From: Adiantum capillus-veneris
Lineage: Eukaryota > Streptophyta > Polypodiopsida > Polypodiales > Pteridaceae
Direction of reading: 5' to 3'
Assembly (NCBI GenBank): GCA_014529385.2
Contig: CM043956.1
Location: forward strand, 59,283,120-59,343,119
Length of the DNA stretch: 60,000 nucleotides
The notes under the pieces are model-generated. The model worked only from the letters and a program-made list of their open reading frames with translations, searched no databases and had not been told where the DNA came from. Every line of letters begins with the position of its first letter. Positions within the stretch are counted from its first letter, which is position 1. Below, piece by piece: positions 33,784 through 47,949 of the stretch. The translations under genes and the position numbers were made by a program.

Positions 33784-35541
33784 AAGTCGAAGGCTCGACC
33801 CTGTTGAGCAAGCTCTAGGCATATATGAAAAAGAACTCCTCGTAGTTCTGCATGCCTTAGACTCATGGAAGCACTATTTACTGGGGAGTCCTTTCATCAT
33901 GTGGACGGATCACCAAATCCTTAAGTACTTCATCGAGTTCATGATGCACACCAAGCTCTCTGACAAACAAATGAGGTGGGAAAATTTTCTTTCGCAATTT
34001 CATTTTCATATTGCTCATATTAATGGCAAGCATAATCAAGTAGCCGATGCACTCTCTAGAGGACCGAGAGTGAATGTGGTTTCCATAGCAACTCACAATG
34101 ATCTATCTTCTATCCTAGATAAGTACGCTATTGATCCCGATTTTAGAGATGTGATTTTAGAGGAACCATTTACTTTACAACATGGTTATCTTCTCTATGG
34201 CAATAGACTATGTGTTACTAACTAACGACGTGAGAAAGTAATGTATGAATCTCGTGCTCCTCCTTATGCGGGGCATAGAGGGATTCAGTCTACCCTAAAA
34301 TGGATTGAAACATATTTCTATTATCCTACCATGAAAGCAAACATACAAGAGTATGTTTTCTTTCTAAATGTGTGGTATGCCAAAAGAAAAAGTTTGATAG
34401 AGGGAAGCAACTTGGATTGCTTCAACCTTTGCCAATCCCTAATTCACCATGGGAGAGCATATCCATGGATTTTATCTTTGGATTGCCTAAGTCTATCCAT
34501 GGGAATACGGGAATATGGATGATAGTAAACAGGTTCAACAAACAAGCTCATTTAATACCTATCAAAAAGACTATCAAAGCCCATCAAATGGCAACCCTCT
34601 TCACTTCACAAATCTTCAAGTACCATGGCTTGCCAATGTCCATAGTGTCAAATAGAGATCCTAGAATGACCATTAATTTATGGAACGGTCCCTTTGAGAA
34701 TTTAGGGACAAGGCTAAACTTCTCTTCAACCTATCACCCGCAAACGGATGGCCAATGTGAAATAGCTAACCTAAAAATTCTTGATCTACTAAAAGCCTAC
34801 GTAATGGAAGTAGATCAAAGGTCCCAATGGGAGAAGTACTTACCCTTAGTGGAGTATGCCTACAATAACACTGTACGTACTTCCATGGGAAAAGCACCTT
34901 TCGAGGTAATTGAGGGAGATCAAAAAGTCCCCTGCTACTTAAGGTACATGGCAAGATCTTCGCTCTGCAGATGAGTATAGCCGAGACCTACAAGAATCTT
35001 TCCAAAAGATTAAGGATGCCAACTCTATCACACAACAAAGGCAAAAGGCTGCTACTTAAAGAAGAGCCGAAGCCTTTAAAGAAAATGATTGGGTCTTACT
35101 TACATTTCCCAGGGCTTGATTAAGGCACACGACAGAAAAGAATCCTACGGGACACCAAAAGTACTATGCTAAGTTAGCAAAAAGGTAATATGGTCCCTTC
35201 CAAATTCTTAGACCAATTAATGAGATGGCCTATCAACTCAAGTTGCCCAGTCATTGCCTCATACACAATGCTTTTCGTGCAAGCCTACTAAATTCTTACA
35301 AAGGAGAGTCACCTCAAGAACCAAGTATTGTGACGACCCACCAGAGATCGAGAACCAAGAAGAGGTGCTGCAGCCCGAGTCCATTCTTCGACATGAAGAC
35401 AAGGTATTAAGAGGCGGTAAGACTATCCGACGGTATCTTATTCAGTTTAAGAATTATCCTTTTGAAGATGCCAGATAGATGCAAGGCATACAATTAAAGG
35501 ATAACCTAAACCTTGTCAATGCTTACAATGCTTCCCTAGAG
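33784..35541 (+). pseudogene. Element A RNase H, integrase and chromodomain-like remnant
   Basis: Resumes A after C. RNase H end (SDKQMRWENFLSQF, GKHNQVADALSR), integrase HHCC finger (RAPPYAGHRGIQ) and core (MDFIFGLPKSIHGN), then the C-terminal region (YAYNNTVRTSMGKAPFE) and the chromodomain-like segment (HEDKVLRGGKTIRRYLIQF). The integrase segment corresponding to SDRDPR reads SNRDPR, so the second catalytic aspartate is lost. Stops and frameshifts near 34223, 34370, 34960, 35057 and 35478 break the frame. Confidence 0.88.
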
Positions 35542-35868
35542 TAAGAAAATGTAGAAATGTTTGAAATGAACAAAGTTTTTGTCTTATAAGACTCTCTTTT
35601 TCTTTATTGTGCACAAATGTTAAGTAGTATGCATGCTTAGAATCAAGTTTGTGAAGACGACTCTTTCCAACCACCAAGTAGATCTTGTCACTCTACTATG
35701 GAAGATTAATAGGACTAATGTGCAGACATGCTTGCGGCAGCTTAGGCTTCTGGAACGATGTCGTAGGGTAAGATAGGGATCCTCTACCTGATAGAAAAAG
35801 GACTAATGAATAGGCTTTATATTCTCTACCCCATAGTCAAGGAAGACTATGGTTTCAAGAGAAGGTAA
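35542..35868 (+). other. Element A 3' untranslated region and polypurine tract
   Basis: Matches 23264-23622 of B. It ends AAGAGAAGGTAA before the 3' LTR. Confidence 0.78.
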
Positions 35869-37573
<1,705 letters not shown>

Positions 37574-38264
37574 AACGTTGTTTGGTAGTTGACAAAGAGG
37601 TTGGCGGATGGTCGAAGTGTTTGCTGACCGAGTTTGAAGCTGACAAAGATGGGGGATCCAAGTTTTGGCCCCATATCTACGGGTGTTGAAGACCCTCAAT
37701 TTTGAAAGTGGTTCCAAGTGATGGTTACTCCGGAGAAAGCAGGTGCAAAGTTAAAGGAGGTACGCCAGGATGTAAGCAAAGATTTTTCTAATTTTTTTCG
37801 GCAGTTTGAAGCCTGTTGGAGGTAGGTGGAGATTTCTATTGGGATTAAAGGAAATTAGTATTTGAAGTTGTCAAAGCTGTTACAGTGCTTACATCTAAGA
37901 ATCAGAGACAATGTCAAGTACGGTGCGAATACATATGAAGACGTGGTCTATCTGGCCAAGATGAAGAGTAGAAAGGTGAAGCAAAAGCTGGAGTTGGGCG
38001 TGTTGAGGGCTATAATTTATGTACCTATTTGCAATGGTAGCGGAGTTTTCTTGGGTCCAACCAAAGGTGGTGCTAGTTGTTCAAAGTGCAAAGCCTATTG
38101 AGGTAAGGCCTATGGTTGGTTATGCTCCTTGGAGTTTTCTAGTTTATGATGTGCCTGTATCAATGGTGGACGAGCTTGTCAATGAGGACAAGATCGTTGT
38201 CAAAGTGAATCAGTGTGCAAAAGTGGTAGCAAATGTTGATGTTAGAGCAAATTGAAGAGGTTAA
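37574..38264 (+). other. Unassigned sequence between A and F
   Basis: The only stretch outside identified elements. It has weak plus-strand coding character: an open stretch at 37862-38101 (LRIRDNVKYGANTYEDVV, KMKSRKVKQKLE) and an overlapping one to 38255 in another frame. Spacing of the charged motifs is faintly Gag-like, but no zinc knuckle or clear domain is present. It may be the remains of an older element into which A and F inserted. Confidence 0.4.
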
Positions 38265-38402
38265 TGTTGGGATTCAAGCCAACTGGCCGGACTTCCCACT
38301 TACTACTAACGCATCTACTAACTTAACCATTATACACTTATTCTTTAATACAACAGAATAAGGAGCTGCAACACGATAAGGTTTCTGTGTGCTCCACCCA
38401 AA

Positions 38403-38450
<48 letters not shown>

Positions 38451-38493
38451 TCTCTCACACTTGCACTCGCACACGCTTCCTGCAGCACCTTCA
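38265..38493 (+). repeat. Element F 5' LTR
   Basis: 229 bp from TGTTGGGATTCAAG to ACCTTCA with a TC microsatellite at 38406-38450. It is followed by a degenerate PBS, TAGTATCAAAGTA (38496-38508). No second copy is in the window, so the left edge rests on the TG and the PBS spacing. Confidence 0.65.
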
Positions 38494-38579
38494 ACTAGTA
38501 TCAAAGTAGGGTTTGTGCTTGCCATTTTTGTGTCCGCACACACACACACACTTTCAAAAGTGCAAACAGGTTTCTGATT

Positions 38580-39401
38580 TTGGCATCAACAAATTTAGCG
38601 TTCCGAGAGCATTTTCGTCAGGTACTATGCAGTTTACCTTCGTCTTGGGATACGTTGTATACTACAATTAGCAACTTAGCATCTGATACCAGTCTAGTGT
38701 ACAATGACGTGCTTGGGAGTCTGTTTACTGAGGAGATTTGCAAGAAATCTCTCAAAGCCAAGAAGGATGGTGATGAGTATGTTGCTAGTGATAGATAGAG
38801 GGATCGCACTCAAATTCGTGTTAAAAGCAAGGAACGTGGGGCCTCACGTAGTAAGTCTCGGGGTTCTATGCGTAATGTCAAGTGCTATCACTGCCATAAA
38901 AAGGGCATGTGAAGAAGGATTGAGGAAATGGTAGCAAAGCAAGAAGGGTAAACAATCTAGTGACACTTCTAAGTCTGATGATTCAAACAAGGGAAAAACA
39001 AAGTTAGAGGAGATCAATGTGCTAGAGTCTTCATATGCTCCTATTGTAGAGACTCTTCCAGTGGTTGTTATTCCACTTACCTCTGACGTATTGGTCTTGA
39101 CAACAAATCTACCTGTCCAGTCTCTTGTTATAGAAGATGCGCAATATGCACATAATTGGATAGTAAATTCTCGTGCGAGTTTCCATGTGACACCACATAG
39201 AGAGTGGTTCTCTACTTATTCTCACTCTTGTGGCAAAGTGAGACTTGGTGATGATTATGAACTAGACATTGAGGGTGTTCGAAATTTCAAATTGCATCTA
39301 AGGAAAGGCACGCACTTTACTTTATGTAATGTCAGACATGTGCCCAAGTTGACAAAAAGCTTGATTTCTGGTGGTCAGCTTGATGATTTGGGCTAGAATA
39401 C
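38580..39401 (+). pseudogene. Element F gag and protease remnant
   Basis: Copia Gag lacking most of its N-terminal half: after a MASTN-like start whose ATG is now TTG, the sequence jumps to the late Gag region (LPSSWDTLYTTISNL). Stop TAG at about 38799. The zinc knuckle CYHCHKKG is broken by a one-base loss near 38908. Protease reads WIVNSRASFHVT, so the catalytic Asp is Asn and the Gly is Arg. It continues to GGQLDDLG before E. It cannot be functional. Confidence 0.85.
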
Positions 39402-39593
39402 TGTTGGGGTATAAAGCCCAATGTGGTCGCCCAGGTAAGTGGGCGGGCCGCCAGGTATGTACACATATTCTTTTGTAAAAACCTAATAAGAACTCACTAT
39501 GCTCTACACATTCCAGTAGAGCGAGTTCACCATATCGTCGTGCTCTTCTTCTCGCACTCTCTCTCGCGTCGCACTTCCGCTCGTACTCCTTCA
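39402..39593 (+). repeat. Element E 5' LTR
   Basis: 192 bp, TGTTGGGGTATAAAG to CTCCTTCA. Confidence 0.95.
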
Positions 39594-39595
39594 AC

Positions 39596-39607
39596 TGGTA
39601 TCAGAGC
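39596..39607 (+). other. Element E primer binding site
   Basis: TGGTATCAGAGC, two bases after the LTR. Initiator-Met type. Confidence 0.93.
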
Positions 39608-40691
39608 TCAGATCGAGGCTCGGGGCAGCACTGCAAGAGGCTAGAGTCACCAACTCAGATTGGAGAGAAATTTGACAGGTGAAGACACGGCCCCAAATCT
39701 CGTGGGAAAGCTCGAAGGGATTGGTGTTGTCAGAATTTCATTCTGAGGTCATCTCGGCCACCGTTCGGCTTCGACAAAGGTCTGCGCAGGCCATTTTCGA
39801 CTACGTGGTCTCGACGGGTGCAGATCCGACTCTGCAAATTTGGGGTTTTCGGCCTACGACTGCAGGTGCTGAGGATATCGACACTACCAAAGTGTTGATT
39901 TGTGGCTGTCTACACATCGAAGGACGGCTCATAATTCTTGGAGGCGTGTCACTTACGACACGGGCGCATCTACACACAGACTGTAGGCGACATCCACTAG
40001 TTCATCAGGTAGCTTGTGTTTGCTGCTTGATATTCCAGATTTCATCCTGACATTGCAGGTACTTCCACATGGGATGTATTGTCAGAGATGATGTATGTCT
40101 GTTGAGGGTTTGCTGGCTGTGAGTCACGCAGCAAACAACCGCCGCAGCGGTTACAGCATACAGTGGGAAATTTGTGGATGTATGACTTTGTGGGAAGTCT
40201 ATGTACTGTCAGATTTATTGTAGCCTTTGTTGAGGGTCGAGTGAGGTTTTATTGAGCTAGGGGATTCTCGAATGTTGAGATCCTTTCGGTGATACAGGTC
40301 TTGGAGCGATCCCTCGAGCACCCTTAGATAGGCAGCTAGGATGTATTGACTGTGAGTTAGACAGTTGGGATTGCATCTTTGCTTTACTGCCGTTGAGGCA
40401 TTGTCGTAGTCTATGCTTATAGGACAATGACATGACAGTGAGAGACAGTACAGGTGCAGGACAGGTTTACCCGCAGCTTACAGTGTCAGAGAGACAGTGT
40501 TTTTTGAGCTGTTTTTTGGTCTATTTTTTGAGTACAACAATTGTTTTACAAAGGAGACTCTGCCAAAATTTTTTGCAGAATCTGAAGCTTTCTTGGTTCA
40601 TTTGACAGGTTGATATTGGTTCAGAGGTCAGTTTACAGGGGAAACTCTACCGAATTTTTCCCAGGAAAGTAAACCATTGTGAAGCGTAGCT
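39608..40691 (+). other. Element E long untranslated leader
   Basis: A 1.1-kb leader with many stops. Two related segments, GGAGACTCTGCCAAAATTTT (from 40553) and GGGGAAACTCTACCGAATTT (from 40638), each lie close to a TTGACAGG or TTTACAGG phrase. A 123-codon ORF at 39679-40050 has no recognisable domain and is probably incidental. Confidence 0.6.
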
Positions 40692-41360
40692 ATGGCTGGA
40701 TCACAGGACACTGCTCTTTACAATATCAAGAAGTTGGATGGAACCAATTTCCCATTGCGGAAGAAGCATATTTGGCACGTGTTGGTACAAAAGAAGCAGA
40801 TAAAACCTATAAAGCTCAAGGGGATAAAACCAGAAGATATGGACGAAGATGAATGGAGCGAAATGGATGAATTGGCACTTTCTACCATTATGCTGACTTT
40901 GGCAGAAATCGTTTACTTCAATGTAGCAGACGAGATGTCGGCTTATCAAGCATGGTTAAAGCTGAGTGATCTTTATGAGAAGCAGAGTGCAGCTTCACAG
41001 GTATACTGGCTTAAGAAGCTTGTTGACTTGAAGATGAAAGAAGGGACACCTTTGTCCAATCATCTGAATGAATTCAACACCATCTACAGTCAGTTGTCAG
41101 CTCAAGGTGTCAAGTTTGATGAACTTGTTAGAGCTATGTTCCTGTTGATCACATTGCCGGAAAGTTGGGACACTTTTCGCACAGCTTTGAGTAATTCTAC
41201 ACCTCCAGATGGTTTGAACATAACAGGTGTAGAAGGAAGTTTTCTTACTGAAGAAACCAATAGAAAGACAATGGACAAAGGCAAACGAACAGCCTTAGTT
41301 GTCAGGGGAAGGACCAAAGAAAAGTACAAAGGTGGAAAGAGGAATCAGTCTCGTAGCAAG
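40692..41360 (+). pseudogene. Element E gag, N-terminal part, interrupted by CACTA-1
   Basis: 223 clean codons from the ATG at 40692 (MAGSQDTALYNIKKLDG) through the copia Gag core (YEKQSAASQVYWLKKLVDLK, LPESWDTFRTALSNS) to a Lys codon AAG, which is the target site of CACTA-1. The Gag continues at 49340 with the zinc knuckle. The coding sequence itself is intact; disruption is by the transposon only. Confidence 0.92.
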
Positions 41361-41590
41361 CACTACAAGAGGTTGTGTGCTCTTGTGACGCTGTTAGCGA
41401 TGGAAATACACTAGGTTTTTATAACCCCCGGCGTCGCTAAAACCGTCGCTAATAGCGTCGCTACGAGAGCGTCGCTATATAGAGACGCTCATAGCAACGA
41501 TTATAGCGACGTTTACACAGAAGTCTATAGCGACGCTCATAGCAACGCTACAGAGCCATAAATAGCGACGGTTATAGCGACGCCCGAGAG
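41361..41590 (-). repeat. CACTA-1 terminal and subterminal repeats, 3' end
   Basis: TIR at 41361-41372, then about a dozen copies of GCGTCGCTA or its complement TAGCGACGC between 41437 and 41585. These are the kind of short arrays that TNPA-type proteins bind in En/Spm. Confidence 0.9.
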
Positions 41591-41963
41591 ATTTTTTTTT
41601 TGGTGACAGGGCATTGAATGCCCTGCCACCCATCAACCATATTGTACTTGATTCACTTTTTTTAAAAAGTGCAAGAGTAGATAATACACCCAAAATAGTC
41701 ACCCACAAGACGCATTGTTTGCAAAATTGACAAGCGTAAAATTGACAATTGTACACATCATAGGCAAAATGAATTGATTGGCAAATGTAATAATGACAAT
41801 TGTACAACATCATAGGCATAAAGAATTGATTGGCAAAATGAACTGCGGTGACAAATGTAATAATATACATGGTTCAAAAAGATGTATAAAATTCGTCTCA
41901 TGATACATAAGCTATGAGAAACCCTAAACTAATGCTATCTAGCTACGGCTAAACTGACGTCGT
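41591..41963 (-). other. CACTA-1 3' non-coding region
   Basis: AT-rich, with imperfect repeats of the phrase CATAGGCA...GAATTGATTGGCAAA near 41755 and 41812. No gene seen. Confidence 0.6.
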
Positions 41964-43273
41964 CTAGTCAGACGTCTCATCGCGTCCAAGCGGCGTATCT
42001 GTCGGATTCTGCAAAAAAAGACAATAAGACATCTTTCAGTAAGTATAAACATATAACGACATTTATAAAACAATACAAAAAATAGAAAAGAGTAAACCCT
42101 AATACTAACCATGCCGCCGCGAGAACTGAGAATGTCCATCAGGGCGTTTAAGCCCTTCCTGCCTGCGTACTCGCGCTCGTACGGTGTGGGATCACGTCCT
42201 GTCATCGACCACTATCAAAACATACAAAGATTTCATTATGTTAGAATTAAAAAACTCATAAACCCTAAACTATCGAACATAAAGAGCAATGCGAAAACAC
42301 TTAAAAAATCGGCCTCAAATGATGCCCATCCACCGCTCCCCAAGTGGTGCGAGCTCCCTGCCTCTACTCGCGCTCTGGATGCATCCTTTTGTTGCTTCCA
42401 CTTGTCGGGATTCTCGCGCGCTGCTTTCTTCGCATTCTTCCAATCTTCTTTGGCCAGCCAATCTGGCCTGTTCCACCCATACTTGATTGCTTTTTGCACT
42501 TCGGAACGCTTGTGTTTGCAGTATTCGCGCATTCGAATCTTCATCAGGTCTTCATTGAAGCGCTGATCCCGTGTTGGAACGGGAAACTCATCATGAAGTA
42601 TGCTGATGACTCTGTCTTTTAAATCACTTGGTACTTCACTCCATTTGTTTAGTATGTAGTGTCTAAACAGCTGAGAGCAAAGACCACGCATGCGCGAGAT
42701 CACCTTCTTGCCCTCATCATCCATGATGATGCCGCCGCTGAAGTCGACGGAGTAAGGCAAGCTCTTTGGCCGGTGACGCGTGAACCTGGGTGTCCCGGCA
42801 GGGGTCTCTAGCGGCGTGTCGATGGGGGTACGGATGTCAGGTGTCTCCACCGGCGTCTGGGCCCCGAAGCGAGGAGTGTCGAGTGGGGTGGCTCCTAGCG
42901 GAGTAGGTAGAGGTGTGTAGCTGCTAGGAACAGTCAGCCGCGCAAAACCTGGCGTAGATGGCGATGCTGTGGCTGGTGTGGGGGCAGGCAAAGAAGGGGA
43001 GGTTAAAGAGCCTTGTCGAACACGAGGCAGTGTGGAGGCATCGGTGGCGGAATCCCCACAACAACCGCCCCAGCCACCACTAGAGCGCCGGTGTCTAGAC
43101 GAGTGTGATGATCCTCTCGTCGACACCGAAGCTTCGGAGCACACCGAATGCTCCGAAAGAGAGGGAGATGCGGATGGAGTAGGAACGCGCGATGATGCGC
43201 CAGAGCGATGACGCTCCACGTACCACTGTCTCTGATGCGGTGACAAAGAAGAAAGAAACTCCTCATCATCCAT
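41964..43273 (-). CDS. CACTA-1 second gene, Ptta/En-Spm transposase-like protein
   Basis: On the minus strand an ATG at 43273 (MDDEEFLSSLSPHQRQWY) follows a TTTAATGCAG acceptor-like sequence. Exon 1 holds a Ser/Pro/Thr-rich N-terminal half with TP repeats and a conserved block (FRHYILNKWSEVPSDLKDRV, EYCKHKRSEVQKAIKYGW, SSHHLGSGGWASFE) typical of the plant En/Spm second protein. A short exon (to 42110, DPTPYEREYAGRKGLNALM) ends at GCATG|GTTAGT. A last exon 42008-41964 after TTTTTTGCAG ends in TAG; the join is in phase. The exon 1 to exon 2 junction, near 42310 and 42211-42190, is not certain. It probably assists transposase by binding subterminal repeats, by family analogy. No lesion is seen, so it may still be expressible. 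Confidence 0.75.
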
Positions 43274-43527
43274 ACCTGCATTAAACACACGAATATTTAA
43301 ACTTAATATTGAATGAATAGAGTAGACAATGACGCAAAGACCATTAAATACAATGACGTAATGACGCAATGAATTGAGTGATAGAAGAGGCAAGTCGAAA
43401 ACTCAGAATTTTCAATCAAAAGATGTGAGCGTGAGTAGAAAAGAGCGTTATACACCATGGAAGGTACTTAGAGAGCCAGAGCTTTTACAACACGGAGCAA
43501 AATTGTTCAAATACAATATTTGTGGCT

Positions 43528-46500
43528 TTAAGAGATCTCTCTCTCATCCTCGCATAACTCAGCATAACTTCCTATATCTATATAGAGCTCTCCGTTTAAA
43601 CACATATCCTCTGTTTCATTTTGTAGCTCCTCTGCATGCACCCCATATAGAGTAGTAGCATCTTGATGCTCGTCTGGCACCACCGCAGCGGCTTCTGATT
43701 GAGCATCTTCTCTGATCTCCTCCATTGATGCCGTTGTGATTGGCACATTGTAGCCTTCATACGTCCTTGCACTACGAGGGACTACCTCTATGATGTACCA
43801 CCAGTTTGATGTAGACTTTGTAGGATGAAATATTACCTGCCAGAGCCACATAACTTACATGAGAGCTTTCAAGCACATAACTTGTAAAAGGGGGATGTTA
43901 ACTATTTACATACTTACTTGTTCACAATGCTCGGATAGTACGAAAGTCTCTTAGGTCAGTCCATTTCTTAGTATAATCCACCTCAAGAAAACCAGACTCT
44001 CCTCTACGCACAGTAGCGTTGTGACCCTCCATGATTATCTTGAACCATTGCACGTCGAACAAGTCGACAAAAAATCCTCTGTAATCGATCCTCAAAATCT
44101 CTTGTAGCGTGCCGAAGTAAGTGAGTTCCGCCACCACAGGATCTGCATCAGAGGAACGTCGTCGACTAGACTGTTCAAATTTGCCATGATTTCACAATCT
44201 TGAGTAAAACGCTTTTTGTCGATCCGTTCCACCCTAAAATGTCGACCTTTACACCATGCTGCTGTGAATGACTTATACTACAACGAACAAAGATTATGAG
44301 TGGCCATTCAAACGTTTAGAAATAAAGTCACTAGCTAGTCGTACATTGCAAACTTACCTTGGTCGCGCAACCCCGAGAGTACTCCCACTCTTCCTCAGTC
44401 ACTTCGTCACCGCATTGTTGTGCGCTTTTCAATTGGTTGTGCAACCATCTTAAGCTCATGAATGTTGGTAGGCTCTCCAGACCCGTCGTATAGTGCATCG
44501 GCGGTCGTCTTCCCCGTCTCCACTCGATTCGTGCCCTTTGTCGCTCTTGCTTTGCATCCTCATATTGTGAAATCGACTTTTGCATCACTGGATTGTGAAG
44601 CATGCAAAATCGGTTGATTTTAGCCTCTAGATCTTCCGTCATCTTCTTCTCAACACCGAGATTGCACATGACAATCCTAGATATGCGCTCATCATCTATG
44701 GTTCGCCATAGCGTGTCCCGGGCTTTATCAAATCCGTCTAGCCACTCTCCAATGTACACTAGGGACTTTGATACCAACCAACCTTCTGCCATGCTACCCT
44801 AACACGTGCCTTTTGACGCACATATCCCTTAAGCGTTTTCATGAAACGTTCTAAGAAGAACATCCATCTGGAATGAACTGTGCCAGCTATTTCCACCTCA
44901 TCAACTATGTGAAAAAGAAGATGCACCTGAATGGTTAGCATGGTAGTAGGAAAATGTTTCTCAAACATGCACACAAGCTCTGCAGCATTTAGTTTGGCGA
45001 ATGGTATGGAGACTACATTGATCTCCTTTTGTGAGATCCATTGCACCAGCTTTGCAAGTTTGTAGATTGTGTTACGGATGTCGAGAGACAAACATCCCTC
45101 AATGGCAACCGGTAAAATAAACTGTAAAGTATGTGCAGCAATGATATTAAAGTCCACATTTTATGCAATGATATTAAAGTACACTATGAACGTACCTGAC
45201 ACATTTTATGCCAATCGTGTGACTTCAAACCGGTAAGCTTTCCTTCTTTAGTAAAACACGTTCGGAGCGAGTGCATTACGCCAGTGGGGGTCCGCAAAGA
45301 TAGAATGGTCTCTTTTACTTTGCGTTCTTGGGCTCCTGTGAAAATCCATGGTGCTTTAGGGAGTTTTATCGATCCATCAGACGCTGTTTGCGGCCAATAT
45401 TGCTCCATACGATCCACATTTCTAAGGTCAACTCTGGCTCCCAAAGTATCTTTCTTGCCGGTTAGATGGTCCCATAGTAGATTACCCACATTCTTGAATA
45501 TGTGCATTGGATCGAGCAAGTGATTGATCATGAGTCGGGGCCAGTATGGTAACTCGTACCATAGAGATAGTCTCTTCATCCCTGGAGGCCATCCGTCATC
45601 GCACATCTCCTTCTGCTCTAACCATGCTTGTGCAGACATCCTTGGTGGCTCTCTTCCCAAAAATCCATCGCGTAACACATGATTCTCTGGAAGATACGCT
45701 TGATGACCTTCGTAGATTTGCTTCTTCAGTGAGGGCGCCCTACGTGCATTCAGTCTAGGTCCACATGTGACACATGCTCTGTATCCGCTTGTTTGAAGCC
45801 CTGCATGTATACACATGATAATAGATCAACTATGGCAAAAAACAAGATTTACAGTGTCTGAGTGAGGAGTGTCAATAGATCACCTGAGCATTCTGTTAGC
45901 CCGGGATAGTCATGCATGGTCCACATTAGAATTCCTCTGATCAAAGCATTCCGTCGTCCTGTGTGTCGGCTCATATCCACCACCTCTATGCCAATCCACA
46001 ATTGTTGTAGCTCTTCCAATAGTGGACGAAGATACACATCCATATTCTCCACTTTATATCGCCCTGGCACAATCAAGCTAAGCCATAAGTGCCCCTTCTT
46101 CGTAGTCAACCACGGGGGAATGTTGTAGTTGACGATGACAATGGGCCATACACTGTAAGATGTTGATCTTTGACCAAATGGATTTACGCCATCCATAGCC
46201 AGGCCTAAGCACTAATTTCGAGCTTCCCTGACAAAATCCGACCATGTTCCATCTATATGTTTCCAGGCTGCGCAATCTGCAGGAATTCGTAGCACACCAT
46301 CCGAAGATTTATTCTCCTCATTCCATGATGCTAGGGCGGCCATGGACTTACATTCGAAGAAATGCTTGATGCGAGGAAGCAGAGGAAAATGTCGCAAAAC
46401 CTTTTGTGGAATTTTTGTCCCGTGGAGATCTACTCAATATCTTTCGGAATCACATTTCAGACACTTCTCCATGTCTATGTATTCCCCTTTGAAAAGAATG

Positions 46501-47243
46501 CAGTCATTAGGACAAGCATGGATAGAATTGTAATCCATCCCCAAGTTTCGCAAAATATTTCTTGCTTCATCTCGAGAATCTGGCATCACATTGTCAGCTG
46601 GTAGTATGTGCTCTTTAAGCAATCTACACAACATAAAAATACGATACAGTCGTGTAAAAATCTATCAGATCATTATACATTTAGAGTTTTATTAAAGTAA
46701 ACTAATTGTAATAGATCACTTGAAAAGCGCTGTGACGCTAGTGTCACTCCATCCAAACTTTGCCTGCATGTTGAGAAGAACCAGGAGTGCTTTCAATCTA
46801 GACATACGTGCTCCATTATACAATGGCGTATCGGCTTCACTTTTCATATCAGCATAGATAAGCCTTTCTGAATCCATGATCGTCTCGATCATTTCATCAA
46901 TCTCGGGCTCAAACATTGCCTCGTTGGGAATGTGCTCTACATGATCATCCCCCGAGCTGTCAGAGGCTACATCTTGTGGCCTCACATATGCTGCTTGACC
47001 AAAGCGCCTGCGAACACGTCTATTGGGTTGCAAGATTTCTGCTTGCTGGCCAGCGTCAGAGTCCGACGAGTTATAATTGGCAACAACTCGATCTATAATA
47101 GATGGATCAAACTCGCCAAATTCGCGAACGTGCTGCAAAGAAACACGTCTTGTCCGTCGCACAGCATGCTTACAAGGACATAAGACCCTCGTTGAGAGAT
47201 AGGTGTTTCGGTTGGACGGTCCCACATCCTCGTCACTACTCAT
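43528..47243 (-). pseudogene. CACTA-1 TNP2-like transposase, four lesions
   Basis: Exons by comparison with CACTA-2: 47243-46721, 46623-45884, 45800-45196, 45121-44358, 44277-43918, 43836-43528. TNP2 landmarks: CPNDCILFKGEYIDMEKC, DGVNPFGQRSTSYSVWP, LLDPMHIFKN, VHLLFHIVDEVE and the C-terminal DUF4216-like YFGTLQEILRIDYRGF. Lesions: TGA at 46436-46434; TAG at 46214-46212; a 1-nt loss in exon 4 near 44800; a 2-nt loss in exon 5 near 43950. A 9-bp deletion in exon 1 removes a cysteine from the CPC motif, and the exon 1 donor has changed from CAG|GT to CAA|GT. The catalytic transposase is dead. Confidence 0.9.
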
Positions 47244-47318
47244 AATGAGGATAAAAATCTTATAACCTGGACAAAAAATTTAATATTCTATTGGCATTCT
47301 TTGTCTTATCTCTCTCTC

Positions 47319-47349
<31 letters not shown>

Positions 47350-47949
47350 ACCTCACATTCTCTAGTCATGTCCAATCCCCGCACACCTCGGTCTAGAGGT
47401 GCACGGAGATCAGAACCACAGGGTTATAATCTCGTCTTTATTGGTCAATACCTATATTTGTGGGTACAAGAAATCTACAGACCCACGTCTACATGATACT
47501 GCATGTAGTGGAAAAAACCCCTTTGCCTCTTCTCTAGCTGTAGCACTTCACAGCATCTTAACATCTTTTCACAGTAGATCTTTTCACTGTTCGTCTAACT
47601 CTAAACCCTAAACCGTAAGTAATTCTTGCGTGGACTCGATCTAACGTAAATAAGCGTAAATCTAAATAAACGTTAATCTAACTAAAAATAAACCTAAATC
47701 TAATTTAACGTAAGTCTACATCTAACCTAATCTTTAACGTCTTTTGGGATAGTTTCCTACGACGTTAAAACTCTCTTCTTCTTGTGTGTGTGTGTGTGTG
47801 TGTGTGGGTAAACCTAAATAAACCTAAGTCTAATATAATATAACATAAATCTAAATCTAACGTAAATTATGTTATATTAAAAACAAAGAACTAAACTAAC
47901 AGGGATTATAAGAACCTTAAAACTGATTTAACACATAATTTTTCACATA
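47244..47949 (-). other. CACTA-1 upstream non-coding region with CTAAATCTAA repeats
   Basis: CT microsatellite at 47312-47349 just upstream of the transposase start. Degenerate repeats of TAAATCTAA/AACGTAAATCTAA lie at 47640-47720 and 47815-47880, with a GT run near 47783-47806. No ORF of note. Confidence 0.7.

Noticed and set aside
39322-39594. Minus-strand ORF over the E 5' LTR
   Set aside because: Antisense of the LTR and of F protease; the similar text at 49947-50074 is explained by the inverted LTR patch.
39679-40050. 123-codon ORF in the E leader
   Set aside because: No recognisable domain, lies in the untranslated leader upstream of a well supported gag start, and no splice or phase support was found.
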